The position numbers were made by a program, and so were the translations under genes. DNA of 64,000 nucleotides from Phycisphaerales bacterium UBA5793 (GTDB lineage Bacteria; Planctomycetota; Phycisphaerae; Phycisphaerales; UBA5793). Positions 36,042-49,091 of the stretch are shown one piece after another (the stretch's first letter is position 1; every line of letters starts with the position of its first letter). Where the stretch lies: contig DIDT01000052.1 in NCBI GenBank assembly GCA_002418285.1, positions 62,001 to 126,000 of the forward strand. Direction: 5' to 3'. Below the pieces are notes generated by a model, which had not been told where the DNA came from, did not search any database, and saw nothing but the letters and a program-made list of their open reading frames with translations.

Positions 36042-37055
36042 TTACGCCGATCCCTGCACCGGGGGTGCGGATACTGGAGGAGCCGGCGCAGCTGGAGGAA
36101 CCGGCGCAGCGGGCGGTGGTGCTGGATGAGAGGTTGCAACCCCATCGGCCTCTGCAGCTGCGATGCCGGCGCGCGACCCACGCGTCGCCTTCACAAGCGG
36201 GCCAAGTGTGTCCAGGTACGCGTGACTCTCTGGGGAGCGATTGTAAATGTCGAAGTTGACCTTGCGGTCTCGGAAACTCTTAAGAGGTTGACCCAGCCCA
36301 CGAAGTCCCACTTCGCGTGTGCGTCGGACGCGATCGAGGTCGATCTCGATGGGAATCATCTCCTCACCGGCTCCAGCCTGGTAGAGCAGGTCCCCGAGCG
36401 GCCCAACGAACGACGATCGACCGTTCCCGCCGTCATGACATCCGTTGATGTCGACAACAAAGCACTGGTTGCACGCTGCAGTCGCGCGGGCAATAGTGCA
36501 TTCCACCTCACGATCGACGGTTCCCGTTAGGGTCGGATGCAGGATGACCTCGGCGCCCATGAGGGCAAGCGTGCGCGACGTCTCCGGAAACCACATGTCG
36601 TAGCAGATGCTCAATCCAAAGCGACCGACTTCGGGCACGTCGAAGACGACGAATTCGGTGCCACCCTCAACTCCGGCTTCGTATGGCAGAAACGGGAACA
36701 TCTTTCGATGACGAGCGATTACGACACCATCGGGATTGATCACCGGCGCCGTGTTGTAGATGACTCCATCGCGTTTCTCGAACATGGATCCGGGAAGGAG
36801 CCAAATGCTGTGCTTGGCGGCGATGGCTTGGTAGGTGGATTCAGGTGCTCCGGGCAGGGTCACGGCGTGGGTCGTCAATGGCCCATAGGTTGCGAGTTCG
36901 CTGACCACCACCATCTGCACCCACGGGAAGAGATACATGAGCAGGTCAATCTTGCCGCAGATGTAGTCCAGATTCTGCTTGTCAGCCTGAATGTTCAGTT
37001 GAAGTCCGGCAATGGCGAAGGGAGTCAACAAGCACCTCTCAGTAGGAAAAGGCAA
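36042..37055 (-). CDS. nitrilase-superfamily amidase/carbamoylase
   Basis: A 337-residue carbon-nitrogen hydrolase. The catalytic triad is visible: Glu 53 (SELATYG), Lys 118 (RHRKMFPF) and Cys 151 (SICYDMWFPE). The active-site strand CYDxWFPE is close to N-carbamoylputrescine amidases, so with the adjacent decarboxylase a role in agmatine-to-putrescine conversion is attractive but unproven. After about residue 295 it carries a Pro/Ala-rich tail (PAPPPAAPVPP-type repeats), unusual for the family. The first codon is TTG 37055. A second TTG at 37028, after GAGAGG, is an alternative. The decarboxylase follows after 3 bases. Confidence 0.85.
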   Translation of the reverse strand: MPFPTERCLLTPFAIAGLQLNIQADKQNLDYICGKIDLLMYLFPWVQMVVVSELATYGPLTTHAVTLPGAPESTYQAIAAKHSIWLLPGSMFEKRDGVIYNTAPVINPDGVVIARHRKMFPFLPYEAGVEGGTEFVVFDVPEVGRFGLSICYDMWFPETSRTLALMGAEVILHPTLTGTVDREVECTIARATAACNQCFVVDINGCHDGGNGRSSFVGPLGDLLYQAGAGEEMIPIEIDLDRVRRTREVGLRGLGQPLKSFRDRKVNFDIYNRSPESHAYLDTLGPLVKATRGSRAGIAAAEADGVATSHPAPPPAAPVPPAAPAPPVSAPPVQGSA

Positions 37056-37082
37056 CCGCCCCGGGGCAGCCGAAAGAACACG

Positions 37083-38411
37083 TCATGACCTCGCTGCGGG
37101 CGCAAGCGACTGCGCGGCCTTCAGGACTTCAGATTCTATGGTCGTTAAAGCACGATCCAGTTGCTCGTCGGTAATAACAAGCGGGCAGAGGATGCGGATG
37201 ATGTTGCTGTGCGTTCCGGCGTTGAGCGCAAGCACGCCTTTTTCGAAACATCCACGCAGCACGGCGGACGTCACTTCACTCGCAGGACGATTGACATCGC
37301 CCTCGTAGAGGAACTCCATAGCCATCATGCACCCGACGCCGCGCACGTCGCCGACGATTTCAGGACACCGCTTCTGCAGGGCCGTGAACCGCTCACGAAT
37401 CTGCCGGCCAAGCGATTGGGCTCGCTCATTAAGTCCGAGGCGTTTCATCTCATCGATGGCAGCCAGAGCTGCTGCGCAGGCGATGGGATTGCCGCCATAG
37501 GTGCCGCCAAGCGTGCCGGGAAGCGCCGCATCCATGACCTCGGCCCTTCCGATGATGGCGCTGATGGGCAGACCACCACCCATCGACTTCGCCCACGTGG
37601 AGAGATCGGGCGTGATACCCGCATGCTGGTATGCCGCCCACTTGCCCGTCCGGCAGAAGCCGCTCTGGACTTCGTCGACGATGAGCATGATGCCGTGCTC
37701 ACTGCAAATCTCGCGGAGACCACGCAGGTAGTCCAGTGGCGCGTCGACGAATCCACCCTCACCCTGCACCGGTTCGATGATCACCGCAGCCACTTCATCA
37801 GCAGGTACCATGTTCAGCAACGCCTGCCGCAATCGGGCCAGCTCACGATCGACGAATGCATCCTGAGACAGCCCATCACCGTAGCGATAGAACGACGGAT
37901 ACGGCAGGCGGAAGACGCCGCCGGCGAATGGGCCGCAGTGCCGCTTGTAGCCGACCTTGGAAGTCAGCGTGAGAGCAAGCATGGTGCGACCATGAAACGC
38001 CTCAGTGAATGCGATCACTGACCCGCGTCCGGTTGCCTGGCGCGCGATCTTGACGGCATTCTCAACGGCCTCGGCGCCGGTGTTGACGAGCATCACTTTC
38101 GTCGCTTCGCCATGCGGGAACAGGGCCGCCAGCTTCTCGCACAGCGCGACATACGGCTCGTACGTAGCAACATGAATACAGGTGTGCTGCAATTTGCCAG
38201 CTTGCTCGCGAATCGCGTTGACAACCGCTGCGTTGGAATGGCCAACGTTCATCACGCCGATGCCACCGATGAGGTCGATCAACTCACGCCCTTCGGCGTC
38301 GATGATCGCGGAACCTGCCGCGTGATCGGCTGTTGCAAGCTCATGGAAACAGCCAATGCCTCGTGGAGTAATCTTCTTGCGCCGTGCGGAGAGTTCACTG
38401 TTCTTGCCCAT
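37083..38411 (-). CDS. gabT: 4-aminobutyrate-type aminotransferase (class III)
   Basis: A 442-residue PLP aminotransferase converting 4-aminobutyrate (or a related omega-amine) and 2-oxoglutarate to the semialdehyde and glutamate. Motifs: GGIGVMNVGHSN, NTGAEAVENAVKIAR, FHGRT, IIEPVQGEGGF, DEVQSGFCRTG and the Schiff-base Lys in WAKSMGGGLP. The nearby gabD supports the GABA assignment, but putrescine or beta-alanine use is possible. A TACAAT hexamer at 38451-38456 can start an operon here. The nitrilase gene follows after 27 bases. Confidence 0.88.
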   Translation of the reverse strand: MGKNSELSARRKKITPRGIGCFHELATADHAAGSAIIDAEGRELIDLIGGIGVMNVGHSNAAVVNAIREQAGKLQHTCIHVATYEPYVALCEKLAALFPHGEATKVMLVNTGAEAVENAVKIARQATGRGSVIAFTEAFHGRTMLALTLTSKVGYKRHCGPFAGGVFRLPYPSFYRYGDGLSQDAFVDRELARLRQALLNMVPADEVAAVIIEPVQGEGGFVDAPLDYLRGLREICSEHGIMLIVDEVQSGFCRTGKWAAYQHAGITPDLSTWAKSMGGGLPISAIIGRAEVMDAALPGTLGGTYGGNPIACAAALAAIDEMKRLGLNERAQSLGRQIRERFTALQKRCPEIVGDVRGVGCMMAMEFLYEGDVNRPASEVTSAVLRGCFEKGVLALNAGTHSNIIRILCPLVITDEQLDRALTTIESEVLKAAQSLAPAARS

Positions 38412-38450
38412 AGAGATTGTGTTGCCTTATGAGTGTGCGTGTCGGATGCA

Positions 38451-38456
38451 ATTGTA
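38451..38456 (-). promoter_or_regulatory. -10-like element of gabT
   Basis: TACAAT on the minus strand in the 184-base gap between gabD and gabT, giving a leader of about 33 bases. This is the only gap in the run large enough for a promoter. Confidence 0.4.
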
Positions 38457-38595
38457 CGGCGAAGACACGGAGTTGTTTGAGCGGTCGACACCCGAGAATC
38501 ATGGGGTGCGACATCGATACCGCGAGAACGGTGCGGGGAGGTTCCGTTCCAGCTTGCTCAACAGGACCCCTTGATCCATGAAAGCGGACGGGGGT

Positions 38596-40055
38596 TTAGC
38601 CCAGCCCCCACGACACGTACTTCACGCTGCAATACTCGTGCATGACGTGGTGGCCGCCTTCTCTCCCAAACCCGGATTGCTTGACCCCGCCAAACGGGGC
38701 TTGTGCTGTGGAAGGCAAACCGTCATTCGCGCCGATGATGCCGTATTCCAGGGCCTCAGCAACACGCATGAGCCGGCTGGCGTTGCGCGTATAAAAGTAT
38801 GCAGCCAAGCCGTAGGGCGTGTCATTTGCCAGGCGAATCACCTCATCATCGGAGGCAAACGTTCGCAGCGGAGCAACCGGGCCAAACGTCTCGTCATGAC
38901 TGATCTGCATTTCCGGCGTGAAGCCATCGATGAGCGTGGGCGTGAAGAACCGCTTGCTGTACCCGTTTCCCACCTCGGCAAGGGTACCCCCTGTCCGAAT
39001 CTTGGCCCCATGGACCACAGCGTCGCTGACATGCGACTGGACCTTGGCGATCGCGTCGTCATCGATGAGCGGGCCGACTTGGACGCCGTCATCAAAGCCG
39101 CATCCAACCTTGAGCGAGTGCATCGCAGCCGCCAACCGGCTGGCGAATTCCTCGTACACGGCTTCGTGCACGAAAAACCGGTTGGCGCAAACACACGTCT
39201 GTCCTGAATTGCGCAGTTTGCTTGCCATCGCGCCTGCAACGGCCGCCTCAATGTCCGCGTCACCAAAGACGATGAATGGCGCATGGCCGCCAAGTTCGAG
39301 TGAGAGGCGCACGACATGATCGGCCGCTTGCCGCATGAGAATCTTGCCAACGTCCGTCGACCCCGTAAAGGATACCTTGCGCACTGCGGTGTTCGAGAAC
39401 AGTTCACCCCCGATGGCTTTGGGATCACCAGTGAGAATGTTGAAGACGCCTGCGGGCACACCCGCTTCGATCGCAAGTTCGCCCAGCGCGAGCGCGGACA
39501 GGGGCGTTTGCTCAGCGGGCTTGACGATGAACGTGTTGCCGCACGCCAGAGCAGGCCCAAGCTTTCGAGTGATCATCGCGCTGGGGAAGTTCCACGGCGT
39601 AATGGCAGCTACCACGCCAATGGGCTGCCGCAACACCAGGATGCGCTTGTCAGGACTGCCGGCGGGAATCGTCTCGCCATACAGTCGCTTGCCTTCTTCC
39701 GCAGCCCAGAACATGAATGACGCGGCATAGGAAATCTCGCCGCGCGACTCGTTGAGCGGCTTGCCCTGCTCCAGCGTCATGAGGTGCGCCAATCGCTCGC
39801 GATCGCGCATCATCAGGTCGCCAAACCTTCGGAGGATTGAACCTCGATCTTCCGCTGTCCGGTTCCGCCAGTCCGACAGCGCCGATTGCGCCGCTTCAAT
39901 GGCCTGCCGCGTCTCCAGGGCCCCGCACATCGACACCTGGCAGATTTCCTTGTCGGTCGCGGGGTCAGTGACTGCGAACGAGGCGCCTGCTGCGGCGCCC
40001 ACCCACTGTCCGCCAATCAGATTTTGATTCTGGATGTGCAGATCGCTGACGTTCA

Positions 40056-40059
<4 letters not shown>
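38596..40059 (-). CDS. gabD: succinate-semialdehyde dehydrogenase
   Basis: A 487-residue NAD(P)-dependent aldehyde dehydrogenase. Motifs: ITPWNFPSAMITRK, FTGSTDVGKILM, catalytic Glu in LELGGHAPFIVF, catalytic Cys in GQTCVCANRFFV and YGLAAYFYTR near the end, all characteristic of GabD. It would oxidise succinate semialdehyde made by the neighbouring aminotransferase. The start overlaps the stop of the mscK-like gene in ATGA (40056-40059), with GGAGGA before it. The second ATG at 40056 is equally possible. Confidence 0.93.
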
Positions 40060-43748
<3,689 letters not shown>

Positions 43749-43753
43749 GCCGG

Positions 43754-43759
43754 ATGGTA
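43754..43759 (-). promoter_or_regulatory. leaderless -10-like element of the mscK-like gene
   Basis: TACCAT on the minus strand, 5 bases before ATG 43748, in the gap after corA. Confidence 0.35.
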
Positions 43760-43788
43760 GGTCCGACTGCGAGAAAACAGGATTCACT

Positions 43789-44958
43789 TCAACGCATCGA
43801 ACCGGAAGCACCGTTTCCATCGGAGTGGTTCGAGTTGTCCGAATGTGACGGCTTCTTGCGATTCAGAATCCAGCCAAAGTGACGGAATAGTCCAAGGGTG
43901 CCGATCGTGACCACGAGCATGACCGCGAGAATGCCCGGATACCCCCACCGCCACTCCAGTTCGGGCATGTTCCACCGTGACGCCTGAGGGTCAAAATTCA
44001 TGCCGTACACACCCGCAATAAAGGTCAGCGGCATGAACACCGTACCAATGATCGCCAGCACTTTCATGACCTCGTTGGTGCGCTGACTCAGTTGCGAGAG
44101 GTACACCTCCATCAGGCTGCCACAGATCTCGCGGTGTGTCTCGATGAGGTCGATAATCTGAACGAGGTGGTCGTAGCAATCGCGGAGAAAAATCCGCGTT
44201 TCCGTCGTAACCAGTTTGGTCTCGCTGCGCAGCAGGAGGTTGAGCGGATCGCGCAGCGGCCAGACCGCGCGCCGCAGCGTAACCAGATCGCGTCGAATGC
44301 TGTGCAGTTCGCTGAGCACCTGTTCGTCTGCGGCGGCAAAGACGCGCTCTTCGAGCAGTTCGAGGCGATCTCCAATGTTCTCGAGAATCGGAAAATAAGA
44401 ATCGATCACGGCATCGATCAGGGCGTACGCCAGGTAGTCCGGCCCGCGAGCACAGATGCGGCTATTGCTCTCATGAATACGGACCCGGATCGGGTCGAAA
44501 CAATCACCAACTCGCTCCTGGAACGTCGCCACGAGGTCGGCCTTGAGACAGATGCTGATCTGCTCCGTATTCAGAGCCGTATCTGAATGCGGCATGCGGA
44601 TGACGAGGTAGATGTACTGGTCGTACTCCTCAACCTTGGGTCGTTGGTAGACATTGCAGATGTCGGCGACGGTCAGCATGTGGAGGCCGATGGCGGCCCC
44701 GACCATTGAAATTGACTCGCTGCTGCCGACACCATCGACGTTGATCCAAGTCGTTCCGCCCTCGACGGGCTCAATCTTGAGTTCCGAAGGATCGCTGAGT
44801 TGGAAGTCCGTGCAGGCCTTGGGCGAACAGGCCATGACTCGAATGAGTGAAGGCGACGCTGACGGATCAATGGCAATGGTGCCCGGCTTGGCGCCCGGTG
44901 GCGGCCGCCTCGTGCGACGGCTTGCCGCTTTGCGACGCTTGATGCCAAAGCGGCTCAT
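43789..44958 (-). CDS. corA: CorA-type magnesium transporter
   Basis: A 389-residue divalent-cation channel. A basic N-terminus, a cytoplasmic alpha/beta funnel, a long helix (about residues 200-310) and two C-terminal membrane helices with the signature YGMNF between them. The GMN selectivity loop is intact, and ELEWRWGYPGIL follows before the last helix. Mg is the likely ion, with Co/Ni/Zn possible. The Ser/His/Asn-rich tail is variable. The start at ATG 44958 has AGGAG 7 bases upstream. Longer frames upstream run through the tRNA gene and are not coding. Whether it is transcribed with the mscK-like gene (40 bases away) is unclear. Confidence 0.92.
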   Translation of the reverse strand: MSRFGIKRRKAASRRTRRPPPGAKPGTIAIDPSASPSLIRVMACSPKACTDFQLSDPSELKIEPVEGGTTWINVDGVGSSESISMVGAAIGLHMLTVADICNVYQRPKVEEYDQYIYLVIRMPHSDTALNTEQISICLKADLVATFQERVGDCFDPIRVRIHESNSRICARGPDYLAYALIDAVIDSYFPILENIGDRLELLEERVFAAADEQVLSELHSIRRDLVTLRRAVWPLRDPLNLLLRSETKLVTTETRIFLRDCYDHLVQIIDLIETHREICGSLMEVYLSQLSQRTNEVMKVLAIIGTVFMPLTFIAGVYGMNFDPQASRWNMPELEWRWGYPGILAVMLVVTIGTLGLFRHFGWILNRKKPSHSDNSNHSDGNGASGSMR

Positions 44959-45020
44959 CGGCGCTCCTGTGAACGGCGCCGCGAGGCGCTCGAGAATCGT
45001 TGAGGACCCCGATTCAACAA

Positions 45021-45094
<74 letters not shown>

Positions 45095-45241
45095 ATGGGA
45101 CGCCGGCGATGAAAATGGCACACCGGCGAACCACCAGAAGTGAGGGTAGCACCCCCCTCTTATCAGGCAACAATGATGTCTGCTGGCTTATGTCGGGCAT
45201 CAGCCGTATCTTTGCTCGGCGGCTCCCCGAGTCGCCACCGG

Positions 45242-45315
45242 GCACCCGTAGCTCAGCTGGATAGAGCAGCGGTTTCCTAAATCGCAGGTCGCAGGTTCGA
45301 ATCCTGCCGGGTGCG
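45242..45315 (+). tRNA. tRNA-Arg (anticodon CCT)
   Basis: A 74-base cloverleaf on the plus strand: acceptor GCACCCG/CGGGTGC with discriminator G, D arm GCTCAGCTGGATAGAGC, anticodon loop TTCCTAA (anticodon CCT, reads AGG), and T arm GCAGGTTCGAATCCTGC. CCA is not encoded. It points away from the other tRNA-Arg gene, 147 bases apart, and lies 39 bases before paaN. Confidence 0.96.
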
Positions 45316-45354
45316 CTTCGACCATCAATTCGCTTCACAACGAGAAGGACCACC

Positions 45355-47031
45355 GTGAGCCAGTCATTCTTCGAAACCCATCGCGAACTGCTCGACAAGG
45401 CGGTTGAGGCGATTCACCAGCGCACCTACTGGAGCGCTTATCCCGAGGTTCCCAGCGGCAAAGTCTACGGTGAAACCGCCAGAGACGATGGCCAGAGAGC
45501 CTTTGAAGCCCGCCTCAACAAGCCATTTGAACTCCCCGACCATCCCGCAGCCGCCGGCAAGGTTGGCGCGGAGGTCTCCCCCTATGGAATGACGCTGGGA
45601 GTGAGCTATCCCAGGGTCGAACTCGACTCGCTCTTTGCAGCCGTGGCCAAGGCCGAGCCAGGCTGGAAGAGAGCGGACATGCAGACGCGCGTCGGCGTCT
45701 GCCTCGAGATTCTCCACCGCCTGAACAAATTGAGTTTCGAGATGGCGCTTGCCGTCATGCACACGACCGGACAGGGCTGGATGATGGCCTTTCAGGCCGG
45801 TGGGCCACACGCTCAGGACCGGGGCCTCGAAGCCGTCGCCTACGCGTACGACGAAATGTCGCGCACGCCTCATGAAGCGACGTGGTCCAAGCGCGTGGGC
45901 AAGGAGGAAACGGTCACGCTTCGCAAGACCTACCGCATCGTGCCGCGCGGAATCGCCGTCACTATCGGCTGCTCGACCTTTCCGACGTGGAACGGCTATC
46001 CGGGCATCTTTGCCAGCCTGGCCACAGGCAATGCCGTGATCGTCAAGCCCCATCCCGGGGCGATCCTGCCGCTTGCCATCACCGTTGAGACCGCGCGCGG
46101 CGTGCTCAAGGAAGCGGGATTCGATCCGAATGTGATTACGCTCGCGGCCGACGAAGTGAGTCACCCAATCACGAAGGAGATCGTGCAGCGACCGGAAGTG
46201 AAGATCATCGACTACACGGGAGGCAGCGCGTTCGGCGAGTGGATCGAGCAGAACGCCAAGAACGCGATCGTCTATACCGAGAAAGCCGGTGTGAACTCGG
46301 TCATCATCGACAGCGTCGACAACCTCAAGGCCGTCACCGGCAATCTTGCGTTCACGCTGAGTCTCTACTCGGGCCAGATGTGCACGACGAGCCAGAACAT
46401 CTTCATCCCGCGCGAGGGCATCGAGACGGGCGAGGGTCACAAGTCGTTTGATGAGGTCGCCGGCGCCCTCGTCAAGGCCGTGGACTGGTTCCTCGGCGAA
46501 CCCAAGCGCGCAACCGAGGTGCTGGGGGCGATCCAGAACGAGAACACCGCCCAGCGCATCACACAAGCCAAGGGCGAGGGACTCCAGGTGCTGCGCGATT
46601 CAACGCCGGTCGTCAACGAAGCATTCCCGTCCGCTCGGACCTCCAGCCCGCTGATTCTGAAGGCGGAGAGCAAAGATCGCGCCAAGTTCGCCCGCGAAAT
46701 GTTCGGTCCAATCGCATACGTCATCGCGACGGATAACACTGATGAGAGCATCGCGCTGGCGAGCGGAATCGCCGCCCAACAGGGCGCGATCACCTGTGCG
46801 CTCTACTCGACGGATCCTGACGTGATCACCAGGGCCGAGGAAGCGACGGCCGAGGCGGGTGTGCCGCTGTCGACGAATCTCACCGGCTCGATCTGGGTGA
46901 ACCAGTCGGCCGCATTCAGTGACTTCCACGTGTCGGGCGCCAATCCATCCGGCAACGCCACACTTTGCGACAGCGCGTTTGTGGCGGGTCGCTATCGCGT
47001 CGTGCAGAGCCGCATTCCGGTGCAGGGGTAA
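45355..47031 (+). CDS. paaN: PaaN, phenylacetate-pathway aldehyde dehydrogenase
   Basis: A 558-residue aldehyde-dehydrogenase-family protein of the PaaN type. These enzymes probably oxidise the ring-opened semialdehyde CoA intermediate in organisms without the fused PaaZ. Family marks: FFETHRELLDKAVEAIHQRTYWSAYPE at the N-terminus, GCSTFPTWNGYP, Glu in YTEKAGVNS and the catalytic Cys in SGQMCTTSQN. It starts at GTG with AGAAGGA upstream. paaY follows after 6 bases. The remaining paa genes are on the other strand beyond the 2-oxoacid dehydrogenase operon. A separate hydratase would be needed for full PaaZ function. Confidence 0.93.
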   Translation: MSQSFFETHRELLDKAVEAIHQRTYWSAYPEVPSGKVYGETARDDGQRAFEARLNKPFELPDHPAAAGKVGAEVSPYGMTLGVSYPRVELDSLFAAVAKAEPGWKRADMQTRVGVCLEILHRLNKLSFEMALAVMHTTGQGWMMAFQAGGPHAQDRGLEAVAYAYDEMSRTPHEATWSKRVGKEETVTLRKTYRIVPRGIAVTIGCSTFPTWNGYPGIFASLATGNAVIVKPHPGAILPLAITVETARGVLKEAGFDPNVITLAADEVSHPITKEIVQRPEVKIIDYTGGSAFGEWIEQNAKNAIVYTEKAGVNSVIIDSVDNLKAVTGNLAFTLSLYSGQMCTTSQNIFIPREGIETGEGHKSFDEVAGALVKAVDWFLGEPKRATEVLGAIQNENTAQRITQAKGEGLQVLRDSTPVVNEAFPSARTSSPLILKAESKDRAKFAREMFGPIAYVIATDNTDESIALASGIAAQQGAITCALYSTDPDVITRAEEATAEAGVPLSTNLTGSIWVNQSAAFSDFHVSGANPSGNATLCDSAFVAGRYRVVQSRIPVQG

Positions 47032-47037
47032 CGCCGA

Positions 47038-47634
47038 ATGCCGTGTTACGAGTTCATGGGCCTGCGACCGGTGGTGGATCCGACGGCGTTTGTCCACCCC
47101 ACTGCTTCACTGATCGGCGACGTGATCGTCGGACCCGGCTGCCTCGTCGGTCCCGGCGCCTCGCTTCGCGGCGACATCGGTCAACTGATCCTCAAAGCCG
47201 GCTCCAACGTTCAGGACAACTGCACCCTGCACTGCTTTCCTGGCAAAAACGTCGTCGTCGAGGAAGATGGGCACATCGGCCACGGCGCCGTGCTGCACAG
47301 TTGCACGATCAAGCGCAACGCGATGGTTGGCATGATGGCCGTTGTGATGGACGACGCTGTGATCGGCGAGGAAGCCTTTGTCGCGGCGCTGACATTTGTC
47401 CGGGCGGGGATGATCGTCCCGCCGCGCACGCTCGTGGCCGGCATTCCCGCCAAGCCGATTCGCGAACTCTCCGACGACGAAGTGTGCTGGAAGACCGAAG
47501 GCACGCACATCTACCAGGAACTGGCGCGAAACTACAGCGCCACGTTCAAGCAGGTTGAACCTCTGCGCGAAGTTGAGGCCCGTCGCCCGAAGGTGCCGCT
47601 GCACAACTACGCACCGAAGCACGAACAGAAGTGA
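47038..47634 (+). CDS. paaY: PaaY hexapeptide thioesterase
   Basis: A 198-residue left-handed beta-helix protein of the gamma-carbonic-anhydrase superfamily. It is recognised as PaaY by MPCYEFMGLRPVVDPTAFVHP, GDVIVGPGCLVGPGASLRGD, NVQDNCTLHCFPGK and EEDGHIGHGAVLHSC, with its metal His. PaaY hydrolyses dead-end hydroxylated CoA esters formed in aerobic phenylacetate degradation. It is coupled to paaN and convergent with the E3 gene, 29 bases apart. Confidence 0.93.
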   Translation: MPCYEFMGLRPVVDPTAFVHPTASLIGDVIVGPGCLVGPGASLRGDIGQLILKAGSNVQDNCTLHCFPGKNVVVEEDGHIGHGAVLHSCTIKRNAMVGMMAVVMDDAVIGEEAFVAALTFVRAGMIVPPRTLVAGIPAKPIRELSDDEVCWKTEGTHIYQELARNYSATFKQVEPLREVEARRPKVPLHNYAPKHEQK

Positions 47635-47663
47635 CTTGGCAAATGAATCGATTGCGATGGGTG

Positions 47664-49043
47664 TCAGCGAGCGGCGTCGCTGAGCAGCTCGCACATCGAC
47701 GGATGCGGATGAATCGTGTCGGCCAGATCATCCAGTTCGACACCCATCTCCACCGCCAGCACACCTTCGCCAATCATCTCCGCAGCGCCAGCGCCGACGA
47801 TGCCGATGCCCAGCACGATCTTTGCGTCGGGGTCGTAGATGAGTTTGGTCAGGCCATCGACTCGATTCATCCCAACCGCTCGGCCCGAAGCGCCCCAACG
47901 GATCTTGGCCACCTTGTGGGGAATGCCCTGTGCGACGGCCTGTGACTCCGTCAAGCCGCACCACGCCACGTTGGGATCCGTGAACACCACGCGCGGCACG
48001 GCCCGGACGTCGAAAGCGCGGTTCCATCCCGCCGCCACCTCGGCCGCTATCCGCCCTTGCGCCAGAGCTCGGTCAGCCGACCACGGCGGACCAGTTACAT
48101 CTCCCACCGCCATGATGCGCGATTCGCCGGTGCGCATCTGATCGTCGACCCGAATGAATCCCAGAGAATCGCACTCCACTTTCGTGTGCTCGATTCCAAG
48201 ATCGAGTGTGTTGCCACCTTGTCCGATGGCGACGATGACCCGATCGAACGAAAGTTGGCGCACGCCGTCCTTGGTGGAAAGCGAGACTTCCGCAACCCCA
48301 CCGTCAATCTTCGCACCGGCAATTGTGGCGGCGAGCATCACGGAATTGAGATTCTCGACCAGCGCCCGGTGTAGTGGACGCACAATGTCCGCATCTCCCG
48401 CGGGAAGGAGCTGTGCTTCCTCGGCGGTGAGCGTGACCTTGCTCCCCAGCGTCGCGTAGATCATCGCGAGTTCGACCGCCTGCGCGCCGCTGCCCACAAC
48501 CAGCAGCGAGGCGGGGATGGACTCAATGCGAAGCGCCTGCCACGGGTTGATCACGACGTGTTCGTCAAAGGGCAGTGACGGATGCGGCAGCGGTCGCCCC
48601 CCAACCGCGAGAATAGCCTTGCGAAACTTGATGCGAGGAATCGAGCCACCGTGAATTGAAAGGTTTTTGCCATCATCAAAAGTGGCGCGGCCGGTGACAA
48701 TCTCGACGCCAAGCTTCTTGGCGCGACTGGTCAGCCCGGAGGCGAGGCGATCGCCCGATTGGCTGACCCAGGTCCGTACCTTGTCCAGGTCAATGCGCGG
48801 CTCGGCATAGTCCACACCAAACGCTGCCGCCCGTCTGCCGAGCAATATCGTCTCAGCGATGTGAAGCAGGGTCTTGGAAGGAACGCAGCCGGCATGCAGG
48901 CAGATACCACCCAGTTCCTTTCGACTGTCGACGATGATCGTGGATACACCCAACTCAGCAGCACGGAATGCAGCGCTGTAGCCGCCCGGACCGGAGCCGA
49001 TGACGACCAGATTCGCTTCCTGCGTGAATTCGCCGACAACCAT
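47664..49043 (-). CDS. lpd: dihydrolipoyl dehydrogenase (E3)
   Basis: A 459-residue FAD/NAD enzyme that reoxidises the lipoyl arm of the complex encoded upstream. FAD motif VVIGSGPGGYSAAFRAAELG, redox-active Cys pair GGICLHAGCVPSK, NAD motif VVGSGAQAVELA, FAD-binding VGDVTGPP, and the catalytic HPHPSMCELL at the C-terminus (His and Glu present). The segment after GDV usually reads MLAHKA but here is SADRA, so it is a divergent member. It is the last gene of the E1alpha-E1beta-E2-E3 operon. Confidence 0.92.
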   Translation of the reverse strand: MVVGEFTQEANLVVIGSGPGGYSAAFRAAELGVSTIIVDSRKELGGICLHAGCVPSKTLLHIAETILLGRRAAAFGVDYAEPRIDLDKVRTWVSQSGDRLASGLTSRAKKLGVEIVTGRATFDDGKNLSIHGGSIPRIKFRKAILAVGGRPLPHPSLPFDEHVVINPWQALRIESIPASLLVVGSGAQAVELAMIYATLGSKVTLTAEEAQLLPAGDADIVRPLHRALVENLNSVMLAATIAGAKIDGGVAEVSLSTKDGVRQLSFDRVIVAIGQGGNTLDLGIEHTKVECDSLGFIRVDDQMRTGESRIMAVGDVTGPPWSADRALAQGRIAAEVAAGWNRAFDVRAVPRVVFTDPNVAWCGLTESQAVAQGIPHKVAKIRWGASGRAVGMNRVDGLTKLIYDPDAKIVLGIGIVGAGAAEMIGEGVLAVEMGVELDDLADTIHPHPSMCELLSDAAR

Positions 49044-49091
49044 GACCTGTGCCTCTCGTCGAGAGGGCTGTCCTTTCCAAAATAAGCGAAC

